A DNA stretch of 64,000 nucleotides from positions 248,001 to 312,000 of the forward strand of contig JAKLJP010000002.1 in NCBI GenBank assembly GCA_023151115.1. The letters run 5' to 3'. The translations under genes and the position numbers were made by a program. The notes below the pieces were generated by a model. That model was not told the origin of the DNA. It saw nothing but the letters and a program-made list of their open reading frames with translations, and made no database searches. This document shows, piece after piece, positions 10,301 through 17,196 of this stretch. The stretch is from Anaerolineae bacterium. GTDB lineage: Bacteria; Chloroflexota; Anaerolineae; 4572-78; J111. How positions within the stretch are numbered: the stretch's first letter is position 1; each line of letters starts with the position of its first letter.

Positions 10301-12234
10301 ACCGGCTCGCCGGTCACTGTTAGCTCGTAGATGCGTCCTTTTTCCGTTGCAGCCAGAATCTGTTTGCCGTTATTGCTCACTGCTATCACTTTTTCATCAA
10401 ACTCTCGCTGCCAGAGCAGTTCCCCTTGATCATCCAACAATATCACCGCCCCTACACCGCCTGAGCGCAAATTGCCGCCACAAATGATTCCAGCCCAGCC
10501 ATCATCGTTCAGGTCGGAGACGGCTATACTGGTGGCTAACAACCCAATTGGAACGGTCCAAACCTGCCCGGTTCCGTCGAGCAGGAAGATTTGCCCTCCA
10601 CCAAAAGCCTGGCTGCCCCCAAACGTAGCCACCACCAGTTCACTCTGATCGTCGCCGTTCACATCACCCGCATTCAAGGTCAAAACAATGGCCCCCTTGA
10701 GATCTATTTGCTGGCGGACCTGTCCATTATCGGCCAAAATGTAGACCAAGCCTTCTTGCGAGCCGACCGCGATCTCATCTCGACCATCGCCGTCCAGATC
10801 AGCTAAATAAAGATCGGTCACCGACCTTACAAAGGAAGATCGCCACAACGCACTCTGCTCAACCTGGGTAGAGGCCCCAAAAACCTCGACACCCGTTTCA
10901 GTACCAATGATGATCTCACCCCGACCATCGCCGTTTAGATCATTATAGACGAGCGGGCTGGCGGTTCCGACCAGAGTAGTCAAAGGGTTGGATTCTGTCG
11001 CCGTCAGGGGTGTCGAAGGGTAGTACTCGGCCAGGCGATGACCGCTTGCATCCAACAAGTAAACCACCGCTGTCAGGGGCGTTGAAGGGTAATACTCGGC
11101 CAGGTGATGACCACCGGCATCCAACAAATAAACCGCGTCTTGCCCTGGTATCGCCGCCAATACTTCGGCCTGACCGTTGCCATCTATATCGCCGCCGGTG
11201 AGGGTACCGGTCGCTTCGAAAATATTGGCCACCTTTGAAATCTGCGAGATTTCAGAATCGCTCCCCTTTGCGGCCAGACTTAGCGACTGCTGCCAGAGCT
11301 GGCGCCCTGTCCCATCGAAAGCGTAAACCGTCGCACCGACCAGAATGATAATCTCTGCCCGACCATCACCATCCAAATCCTGGAGAAGTAGTTGACCGGG
11401 CCCAGGCCCGGCAGGAGACGACCCGGTGACCAACCCCGGCTGCTGCCAGACTGGGTGGCCATTGTTCTCCAGCAGCAGCAAGTCCCAGGTGGTGGTTAGC
11501 ACAACCACCTCCGCCAGCCCATCGCCATCCACATCACCTGCCCGGACCAGGCCCACCTCTCCTTCGATGCGCTGCTGCCAGGCAGAGATAAAGGCTTCTT
11601 GCGACACATTCAACACATCAAGCGCGTAGACATCGTGGCCGCCCATGGGGCTGGGCACAATCTCTGGCCGCTCATCTCCATCCACCTCTCCCACCCAAAC
11701 ACTGAGCACAAGCCGCGTTGTTCCGTAAAACATATCCGAACTTGCAAAACCCACATCCACCATAGCGCCTGCCGCGCGCCCAAGCGCGCCGATGATTTCA
11801 GGCCGCCCATCCCCATTTAGGTCAGAGGCGGTGACCCTATAGACGGTTTCGCCATCATTGAAGGCCAGGGGAGGAGTCTCGGCATCATGAAGCAGGAGAT
11901 GTTCGCCGGCCCCACCGACAAAAATCTCGGCCTTCTGCGGGTCACCGTCCAGATCAGCCACCAGCAGACTCGTCGTCTCATGGGTTGTTTCGTAGCGCCA
12001 GGCTAAATTGCCATCGTTCTCCAAAACGTAAACCCAATGGTCGGCAGTTAAAAGAATTACTTCCGGCGCGCCATCACCATTAATATCACCGGTTTGAATG
12101 TGGGTTACGGGCGCAAGGGTAGAGAAGCTCCAGTAAGGTCGAACCGCCAGGCCGCCATCGGCCTGAGCTGTAGAGACAGGGAGAACAGCGAGGAGCAGGA
12201 GTAAGGTTAAGTGTCGTCTCACCAATTTTGTCAT
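7303..12234 (-). CDS. Giant FG-GAP beta-propeller/STAND ATPase membrane protein
   Basis: From ATG 12234 the protein is 1,643 residues. A signal peptide (about 1-26) precedes many FG-GAP/VCBS units (DLNGDGRPEII, DVDGDGLAEVV and similar Ca-binding loops). A Cadherin-like segment leads to one membrane helix (about 870-888). The cytosolic part holds a repeat-rich linker, a beta-sandwich (about 1180-1270) and a STAND/AAA ATPase with Walker A GQRRMGKTS (about 1306-1314), Walker B LLLFDEFEE and a winged-helix tail. The architecture suggests an outside-sensing, inside-switching receptor (inference). The chosen start has AGAGGG upstream. ATG 12294 is possible but lacks a ribosome site and adds 20 residues. 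A 69-bp tandem duplication (11003-11140) and two repeat inserts lie in frame. Confidence 0.85.
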   Translation of the reverse strand: MTKLVRRHLTLLLLLAVLPVSTAQADGGLAVRPYWSFSTLAPVTHIQTGDINGDGAPEVILLTADHWVYVLENDGNLAWRYETTHETTSLLVADLDGDPQKAEIFVGGAGEHLLLHDAETPPLAFNDGETVYRVTASDLNGDGRPEIIGALGRAAGAMVDVGFASSDMFYGTTRLVLSVWVGEVDGDERPEIVPSPMGGHDVYALDVLNVSQEAFISAWQQRIEGEVGLVRAGDVDGDGLAEVVVLTTTWDLLLLENNGHPVWQQPGLVTGSSPAGPGPGQLLLQDLDGDGRAEIIILVGATVYAFDGTGRQLWQQSLSLAAKGSDSEISQISKVANIFEATGTLTGGDIDGNGQAEVLAAIPGQDAVYLLDAGGHHLAEYYPSTPLTAVVYLLDASGHRLAEYYPSTPLTATESNPLTTLVGTASPLVYNDLNGDGRGEIIIGTETGVEVFGASTQVEQSALWRSSFVRSVTDLYLADLDGDGRDEIAVGSQEGLVYILADNGQVRQQIDLKGAIVLTLNAGDVNGDDQSELVVATFGGSQAFGGGQIFLLDGTGQVWTVPIGLLATSIAVSDLNDDGWAGIICGGNLRSGGVGAVILLDDQGELLWQREFDEKVIAVSNNGKQILAATEKGRIYELTVTGEPVTEYDLGARVLDLGKGLAATADGRIYRLGAGKPTVIQELGVSPRQVQLRPEAMAMLTGEQDISLLASGKLLWQSRVDSPALRIAMGDLNGDGEVEVAVVTDQGYVHFWGQAANQPPLLTRPDLAETRTGYTYSVKVNDPDKNVVTITLEIWDPSAGLWLTQATQSVIQGQGQLNLDVPDPFDTWDSGQESRFRFRYDDGHNQGTLKEVAGPFTIPTLPWYTFYGQWVGLGALLLLPVALGFVFYRRQRAYRRSPVGRAESLLKQLRAHPDETLLRLHTVARAEPALLAYLPGLAREAGESALADMSEGFNLILTRPEVAVEGLRAVVRGAGEQGSRGAGETGVQSEALPESREAEEQGSRGAGEQGSKSDEKTNDLTHLYNLCLEALEANTVSRIVSLQRYLAEQKDSSVVTTLVVQPTTTKVVTTTESPLAELSRVAQTLHNYERVETVEDKIAYLAQAIESLGRLDREFQAALPQPERNIFSRIAFNWLMVTTNALEDLQGRAQIEASLKTRQVLNLEQTTLSLELTNTGRSPASNLTISLVPDQLYAVGNGAAYLDILPAGRSVVVELPLSAAPSVEQFRAEFAITFDDRERSGKRVAFADLVRLLKPGAAFQTMPNPYAPGTPLRPGSPIFFGRDDLFQFIAENLGGATRQNILVLIGQRRMGKTSFLQQLPARLGQVYLPVYLDGQSLGIDPGMANFFYDLSLAIADALADQGCAVAEPELADFQERPSGVFERTFLPAVFEAIGSRRLLLLFDEFEELEIRVASGKLEATIFPFFRHLMQHADKVGFVFVGAHRLEELTADYWSILFNIALYKHVTFLSEGAAKALIVEPVAQHGLLYDDLALDKIIRVTAGQPYFLQLICHALVNRANREGRGYLTIRDVNDTLNELVELGEAHFAFLWEQSSPTEQLILAALMRLLSRTPTVTATQIVELLAERGRPLELQIVREALRRLTERDIVRELGESPPRYEYKVDLVRLWVERYKALGRVIEEFP
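9025..9076. repeat. 52-bp palindromic repeat inside the STAND gene
   Basis: Left arm 9025-9045 and right arm 9056-9076 match at 20 of 21 positions around a 10-base loop; the core is ACGACTTTAGTCGT. It is translated in frame as a Val/Thr-rich stretch in the cytosolic linker. The form is that of a REP/MITE-like palindromic repeat. Confidence 0.75.
9195..9325. repeat. GCTCCCCT tandem repeats inside the STAND gene
   Basis: Many copies of GCTCCCCT-like octamers flank a small hairpin (GCAAAGC 9258-9264 and GCTTTGC 9268-9274). On the minus strand they encode the low-complexity linker RGAGEQGSRGAGE. The same unit occurs in the large gene at about 42596-42640. Confidence 0.75.
11003..11140. repeat. 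69-bp in-frame tandem duplication
   Basis: Two copies with a 69-base period (from 11003 and from 11072) encode near-identical 23-residue segments containing HLAEYYPSTPLTA and RLAEYYPSTPLTA. The duplication keeps the frame and extends one FG-GAP blade region. Confidence 0.8.
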
Positions 12235-12338
12235 CTTGGCATCCCTCTTCATGCAACAACACTCTTGACCGGATGTCCAGGGTATTCGTTTCATATTTAC
12301 GCGGGTAATGCTTGAGTTTTATCTACCCTACTCAGGAG

Positions 12339-13613
12339 TTACCAACACTGTGATGGGAGTGCGTTCCAGAGGATTAGAGATAGCTCATCCCACTCCTCAC
12401 CATCGACACCACTGTCGAAATCATCGAAGCTGATGTAATCTTTAAGAATCTTTTGTATTTTACAGGGGTGTTGGCAGTCGATCAGGCGGATGATTGCGGC
12501 CTCATCGTCATCCCCGCAGTCACCATTAATGAGATTCCAACATAAGGCGACAATATCCTTGATCGACAATTGAGCGAGCTTTGCTTTGGGTGTTTGCGAG
12601 ATGAACCATCGCGTTGCATCATCATCAAACTTGGCGAGGTCAACCAAACCACACTCTTGAAGTCGAACTACAAGTAGGTCCCACTCTACATCGTGAAACT
12701 CGTCCATAAGGTCGCTGACCCCGATGCTATTGACAACACCCTTGACACGACTACAAGGAAGACAGTTGAGCACCTTAAGTATTGCTATCTCATCGTCGTC
12801 ACCTGTAGGACCCGCAATCATAGCGTTAAACTTATCAATCCAATGAGGGTCAGGCTTACCGATGATTTCATTACACGACGATTTTTTGATCTCAGCTCTG
12901 GCCGTATCGTCGTCAGTATCATTGAACCAATCTTCTATATTGTCGCCAATCCAGCCGATCAAGCCACCGATTGCATATAAAATCAGCACAGTCCAAAATG
13001 TGTCTCCATCGGTCTCAGTGCAGACGGTCGCCCCGGTCTGGTCTTCTGCACAGATACCATAGGTAGGTGCCCCCCTGCCGCTAGTAGCCACCTGATAATC
13101 TGGATAACTCTCTCCCCTCCCGTTAGTCAACTGTGCAAAACGGACTTGAACCTTCTCGAAGTCATGCGCTCCATGTTCAAGTACATCTTCAACCTCTCGC
13201 CATGTCCGAATGCCATATGTGTGGAGTGCTGCCATAGGCGTCATCTTGACCACCTTGCTTACCAGTTTTTCTGGATCATGGTCCAAGTACCGATTTACGA
13301 ACCGCGCCAGGGTAGTTATCGCATTCCGGTCTAGTTGCAGCTTATCCTTTACGGTCAGGTCGGGCCGCACCTCAGGCGCACGCATACGTACTCGACGCAT
13401 GGCCGTTGCCGCTTGCGAGAGTGCTGCTTGGGTTCTCCATGCAGACGCCAATCTCACGGCACGTGCATCATCCGGCTTCCAGGGCGACAGATTTAGCGAA
13501 ACCTCTGAGACCGGGTTATATAGCCTTCTGGCAGCCTGTAACAGGCTTCTGACTTCTCGCTGTACAGTTCGCTGCTTGTGTAAATTGTTGTTGTGTAAAT
13601 TGTTGTTAGTCAC
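12339..13613 (-). CDS. Unrecognised protein with two acidic Cys-containing repeats
   Basis: I do not recognise a named family. The start is GTG 13613 behind GGGAG. The N-terminus holds a short duplicated NNNLH segment encoded by a 15-base tandem repeat. A basic helical region (about 13-165) is followed by one hydrophobic segment (about 205-223). Two related helical repeats follow (about 255-323 and 352-423). Each carries GDDDE-x-AI and a Cys pair (LNCLPC at 283-287, IDCQHPC at 379-384), and each ends in an EWD-x-L motif. The GDDDEIAILKVL pattern is reminiscent of annexin-like repeats (GxGTDEDAI), which is only a resemblance. It has no operon partner in the same direction closer than about 220 bases. 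Function unknown. Confidence 0.6.
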   Translation of the reverse strand: MTNNNLHNNNLHKQRTVQREVRSLLQAARRLYNPVSEVSLNLSPWKPDDARAVRLASAWRTQAALSQAATAMRRVRMRAPEVRPDLTVKDKLQLDRNAITTLARFVNRYLDHDPEKLVSKVVKMTPMAALHTYGIRTWREVEDVLEHGAHDFEKVQVRFAQLTNGRGESYPDYQVATSGRGAPTYGICAEDQTGATVCTETDGDTFWTVLILYAIGGLIGWIGDNIEDWFNDTDDDTARAEIKKSSCNEIIGKPDPHWIDKFNAMIAGPTGDDDEIAILKVLNCLPCSRVKGVVNSIGVSDLMDEFHDVEWDLLVVRLQECGLVDLAKFDDDATRWFISQTPKAKLAQLSIKDIVALCWNLINGDCGDDDEAAIIRLIDCQHPCKIQKILKDYISFDDFDSGVDGEEWDELSLILWNALPSQCW

Positions 13614-13836
13614 GTTCGAATCTCCCTTAGTATTACCATATATCCTTGCCCTTCTAAAGAGTTGGATTTTTTAGCCCCAAAACTTATCAGGATCTGCTCC
13701 CACTATATCATGCTGTGAGCCACGCGCCTCTTTGACAGACTTATACCCTCTAAGCAGAGTTACGACCCTTTTGGAAGCCATTGTAAGTGATAAAGCAAGT
13801 AGAGGAGCAACTATTGACCCCATCGGATAAAAGCGG

Positions 13837-14247
13837 TTACTTCAATAGCGCTGGGGTCGAAGTCCGCACCATCCTCAGTTCGGTCAATCCGCCCCCTGAA
13901 TGACTCCACAAATACTTCTGCACCGGGGCCTTCACTTCGACGGCAGTTCGCACGCTGGTCAGTTCGGTCAGCCCACCGCCCGAATGGCTCCACAAATACT
14001 TTTGCACCGGAGCCTTCGGCTCAACCGCAGTCCGCACGACGGTCAGTTCGGTCAGCCCACCACCCGAATGGCTCCACAGGTAGGTTTGAACCGGGGCCTT
14101 CATTTCAACGGCAGGCTGCACGCCGGTCAGTTGGGTCACCCCACCGCCGGAATGGCCCCACAAGAATATTTGAACTTCGGCGCTCACAGCCAGGGGGAGC
14201 GCCAGCACGGCCACGATTATCAGGGTTACGATAACTAACTTTTTCAT
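13837..14247 (-). CDS. Small exported protein of four 28-residue LWSHSGGG repeats
   Basis: The first 23 residues are a clear signal peptide ending VSA. The rest is four tandem units starting at residues 25, 53, 81 and 109, each reading roughly VQ-x-(Y/F)-LW-S-HSGGGLTELT-x-VR-TAVE-x-KAP. The period is exactly 28 residues (84 bases). Trp, His and the GGG run are invariant, while linker positions vary. An AGGAGG ribosome site lies 5 bases before ATG 14247. I know of no family with this repeat. It could be a small surface or periplasmic binding or structural protein, but this is a guess. The gene stands alone, about 220 bases upstream of the 424-residue gene on the same strand. Confidence 0.7.
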   Translation of the reverse strand: MKKLVIVTLIIVAVLALPLAVSAEVQIFLWGHSGGGVTQLTGVQPAVEMKAPVQTYLWSHSGGGLTELTVVRTAVEPKAPVQKYLWSHSGGGLTELTSVRTAVEVKAPVQKYLWSHSGGGLTELRMVRTSTPALLK

Positions 14248-14370
14248 TATTGCCTCCTGTTGGCTTAGCCATAACCATCAATTTTTAACTTGGTCACAGC
14301 ATACAACATAGGAGGGACGATTTTAAGGGAAAATGAGGGGGGATTCAGGGAGAATTAAGGGAAAAACTAA

Positions 14371-14399
14371 TTGACATTTGTCTCATTAAGATATATCAT
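14371..14399 (+). promoter_or_regulatory. Sigma70-type promoter, probably leaderless transcript
   Basis: TTGACA (14371-14376), a 17-base spacer and TATCAT (14394-14399) lie directly before ATG 14407. The expected transcription start, about 7 bases after the -10 box, falls on or next to the A of the start codon. There is no ribosome site between them. Confidence 0.7.
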
Positions 14400-14406
14400 T
14401 CACGTT

Positions 14407-15660
14407 ATGAATAATTTTTATTCAGAACAAGAAAAATATTATCAACGCTGGCTTATGCCTCTATTGCAAGCCGCTACGGCTGACCATGCGGTGATGATTC
14501 TGACGGGGGCGCGACAAGTTGGGAAAAGTACCTTGCTGCGCCGAGCTGAACCATTTCGCCAGTGGCGGTATCATACGATGGATGATTTTGATACCCTACG
14601 GCAGGCCAACGATAACCCCCAAAGTTTGTGGGCCGGAACCAGCGAAGTTGTGCTTGATGAAGTGCAGAAGGCTCCGGATCTTCTCTCGGCGGTGAAAAGG
14701 GCGGTGGACGAGAACCCCGGCCGCTTGCGTTTTGTCCTGTCCGGCTCGGCTAATTTGTTGCTGATGCGGCAGGTCAGCGAAAGCCTGGCCGGACGGGCGG
14801 TCTATTTTGTCCTCAATCCGATGACGTTGGGAGAAATTCATGATCGAGACCCATCTCCGCTCTTGTCCGAAGCGCTGGCCGGGCGCTGGCCCGCTGAGAC
14901 CCACCTGGCCGAATCTCCACCCGACCCGACGTCGCTGTTGCAGCGAGGTTTTTTGCCCAAGTTGCTAACTCTAAACACGCCGGAGGCTTGGCTGCGCTGG
15001 TGGGAGGGTTATGTCGCCACTTATCTTGAACGTGACCTCCGCCAAATATCACAGATCGAAATGCTGTTGGATTTTCGGCGGTTGATGGAATTATTGGCGC
15101 TACGGACGGGTCAACTCCTAAACCAGTCAGAGTTGGCCCGTGACACCCGCCTCTCGCAACCGACGATCCACCGCTATCTCAACCTGCTCGAAGCCACGCA
15201 TCTCTTTGAACGCCTGCCGGCCTACACTGCCAGTCACACCACCCGCTTGCTGAAATCGCCCCGAGCGTTTTGGACCGATCCGGGGTTGGCCGTTTTTCTG
15301 TCGGGTTATTTCGATCAAACCAGCCTGGCCCAGAGCCGGGAACTGGGCGCTTACTTCGAAACCATGATCTATCTTCACCTGCGCGTCTTGACCAGCCTGC
15401 TAACCCCCCGCGCCCGCTTGTACTTCTGGCGCACCCAGACCGGGGCCGAAGTAGATTTTGTAGTGGAACATGGCCGGCGCTTGCTGGCGATAGAAGTCAA
15501 AATGACCGATAATCCGGGCTATCGCCACACCGCCGGACTGCGCGACTTTATGCAAGCCTATCCTCAAACCTCTGGCGGCATTTTGCTCCACAGTGGGACA
15601 ACCATCAAGTGGTTGGATGAAAAGATTGTCGCCGTTCCCTGGACGGAGTTAACCGGCTAA
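14407..15660 (+). CDS. AAA_14/DUF4143-type ATPase
   Basis: The N-terminal P-loop ATPase has Walker A GARQVGKST (34-42) and a Walker B-like VVLDEVQ about 45 residues later. The C-terminal DUF4143 region includes a winged-helix segment (SELARDTRLSQPTIHRYL) and a nuclease-like fold with EVDFVVE and AIEVKMTD. In this widespread family the ATPase is followed by a PD-(D/E)xK-like domain; its biological role is still poorly defined. I chose ATG 14407 because a strong promoter ends 8 bases earlier. The TTG at 14371 is the -35 hexamer itself. The gene is monocistronic and converges with the STAND regulator; a hairpin separates them. Confidence 0.85.
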   Translation: MNNFYSEQEKYYQRWLMPLLQAATADHAVMILTGARQVGKSTLLRRAEPFRQWRYHTMDDFDTLRQANDNPQSLWAGTSEVVLDEVQKAPDLLSAVKRAVDENPGRLRFVLSGSANLLLMRQVSESLAGRAVYFVLNPMTLGEIHDRDPSPLLSEALAGRWPAETHLAESPPDPTSLLQRGFLPKLLTLNTPEAWLRWWEGYVATYLERDLRQISQIEMLLDFRRLMELLALRTGQLLNQSELARDTRLSQPTIHRYLNLLEATHLFERLPAYTASHTTRLLKSPRAFWTDPGLAVFLSGYFDQTSLAQSRELGAYFETMIYLHLRVLTSLLTPRARLYFWRTQTGAEVDFVVEHGRRLLAIEVKMTDNPGYRHTAGLRDFMQAYPQTSGGILLHSGTTIKWLDEKIVAVPWTELTG

Positions 15661-15672
15661 GGAATGGGAATC

Positions 15673-15758
15673 AAATAACTTATACAGCAGCACTGGCTCC
15701 CACGCCAGTGCTCCGGCGGCGTGGGAGCCGCCTCTGCTAGCAAATGGGGAAGTTATTT
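15673..15758. terminator. Nested palindrome between convergent genes
   Basis: Perfect 12-bp arms GGCTCCCACGCC (15695-15706) and GGCGTGGGAGCC (15718-15729) are enclosed by AAATAACTT (15673-15681) and AAGTTATTT (15750-15758). It could act as a bidirectional terminator or be a small mobile palindrome. There is no clear T-run. Confidence 0.55.
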
Positions 15759-15769
15759 AATCCATAATC

Positions 15770-17113
15770 CTAAGTCAGCTTATACCCCACCCCCCGCACG
15801 TTCTCCAGCCGGGCTGCCTCTGCCCCCAACGCCTGGCGCAGCCCTTTGATGACCGATTTCAAGCGTTCCGGGTCTTCGATGTATTCCTCGGCCCAGACGG
15901 CCTGCTCCAACGCCTCATTGGTCACAATTTGACCGGCTCGTTCTGTCAGAAAAGCCAGCAAGATGTACTGCGTTGGGGTGAGGGTAAGGGCTTGACCATG
16001 CAAGAGAGCCTGGCGCTGGCCTTTGTCTATGGCAATCGGACCGGCCTGGAAGAGACCGGGGATAGGTTGAGCCTGAGCAAAAGTGCGGAAGGCTGAAGAG
16101 AGGTAGTCATAGCGGTCGTTGCGGCGGATGATTAAGCAGGCTCGCTCAAGCCGGCGGATAATATCCGGCTGGCTGGACTGGGTGGCAGATAGGGTTGCCA
16201 AGACGCGCTGTTCCTCGGCTGAAAGATTGCGCCAGTAGTAACTAAAGTGCTCTTCCACCGAGGCCAGGAAATGGCGGCGCAGTTCGGCGTTATCAAATAA
16301 GACCTTTGAGGTTTCTGAAACCTCAAAGGTCTGTGCCAGTTCAAAGGCGTGGAAACCGGCGATTTGCAGGAAAAGGGGGTGGGGGCCGGCCAGGTCGAGC
16401 AGAAAATCGAGGAGCGGGGGGTCAAAGGTTAATCCGCCTCTGACGGCCAGAGTGGTCAGCAAATCATGCGCCTCATCCTCGGCAAACGGGCTGAGGCGGA
16501 TGCTGGCAAAGATGTTGAAGAAGGGCGAACTGAGGGCGCTGGCGTCGGCGTAGGTTAGCTCCAAAAGGGGCTGCCGGGAAGCGGTGACATAGGCGATGGG
16601 GTAGCGGGCGGTCAGGGCGCGCAGGCCGGAGAAAAAATCAGGGTCCAGGTGAGGATTGCGGCTGAGCCGTTCGAACTCATCGAGCAGCAAGATTAGTTTC
16701 CAACCCTGCCGGGTCACTTCGCGCAGCGCCCGCTCGAAGGCGCGATAGGTGAGCGGATTCGCCTCGTCGGGCAGCGCCGGTGGGCCGGGGTCCGCGCCTC
16801 TTTCGACCAATGCCTCGCCGATCTCTTCCAGCAGCAGCCAGTAGAGGCCGGGGGGATCCAGTCCGGCCAGACTGCCGCAATCAATATAGATAAAGAGATG
16901 TTGGGTGGAACTCAAGCCGTGTTGGGCAAAAACTGCGGGGGTGGCCAGGTGAAACAGCAGCGAGGTTTTGCCAATCCGCCGTTGGCCGACCAGGGCGATA
17001 CTCTGGTTGTTGCTCAGCAGCGACAGGATTTGACCTGTTTCCTGTTGGCGGCCAAAAAAATAAGCAGGGTCGCGAACCGGACCGCGATGGAAGAAAGGAT
17101 TTGAATTTGGCAT
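15770..17113 (-). CDS. STAND ATPase fused to OmpR-type winged helix
   Basis: The N-terminal ATPase has Walker A GQRRIGKTS (43-51) and Walker B ILLLDEFERLS, closely related by pattern to the ATPase of the giant FG-GAP protein. The C-terminal 100 residues form a Trans_reg_C/OmpR-type DNA-binding winged helix (LTPTQYILLAFL, then RLKSVIKGLRQALG and VRGVGYKLT). It is therefore a likely nucleotide-switched transcription regulator in the cytoplasm. What it senses is unknown. ATG 17113 has AAAGGA just upstream. A stretch of 83 bases separates it from the end of the kinase gene upstream on the same strand, so it may be read from the same transcript. Confidence 0.85.
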   Translation of the reverse strand: MPNSNPFFHRGPVRDPAYFFGRQQETGQILSLLSNNQSIALVGQRRIGKTSLLFHLATPAVFAQHGLSSTQHLFIYIDCGSLAGLDPPGLYWLLLEEIGEALVERGADPGPPALPDEANPLTYRAFERALREVTRQGWKLILLLDEFERLSRNPHLDPDFFSGLRALTARYPIAYVTASRQPLLELTYADASALSSPFFNIFASIRLSPFAEDEAHDLLTTLAVRGGLTFDPPLLDFLLDLAGPHPLFLQIAGFHAFELAQTFEVSETSKVLFDNAELRRHFLASVEEHFSYYWRNLSAEEQRVLATLSATQSSQPDIIRRLERACLIIRRNDRYDYLSSAFRTFAQAQPIPGLFQAGPIAIDKGQRQALLHGQALTLTPTQYILLAFLTERAGQIVTNEALEQAVWAEEYIEDPERLKSVIKGLRQALGAEAARLENVRGVGYKLT

Positions 17114-17196
17114 GGTCCTTTCTTTCGACTTGAGAATGAGCCATTGTTCAGGGGGTAGTTACACTATAACACAGTTCTGAGGCGTTGGCAATGGGT

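Noticed and set aside
13605..13630. GTTCGAATCTCC, like a tRNA T-arm
   Set aside because: No acceptor, D or anticodon stem can be built around it. It is the start region of the gene on the minus strand.
14371..14406. TTG start of the DUF4143 ATPase
   Set aside because: This TTG is the -35 hexamer of a near-consensus promoter, so it would not be transcribed.
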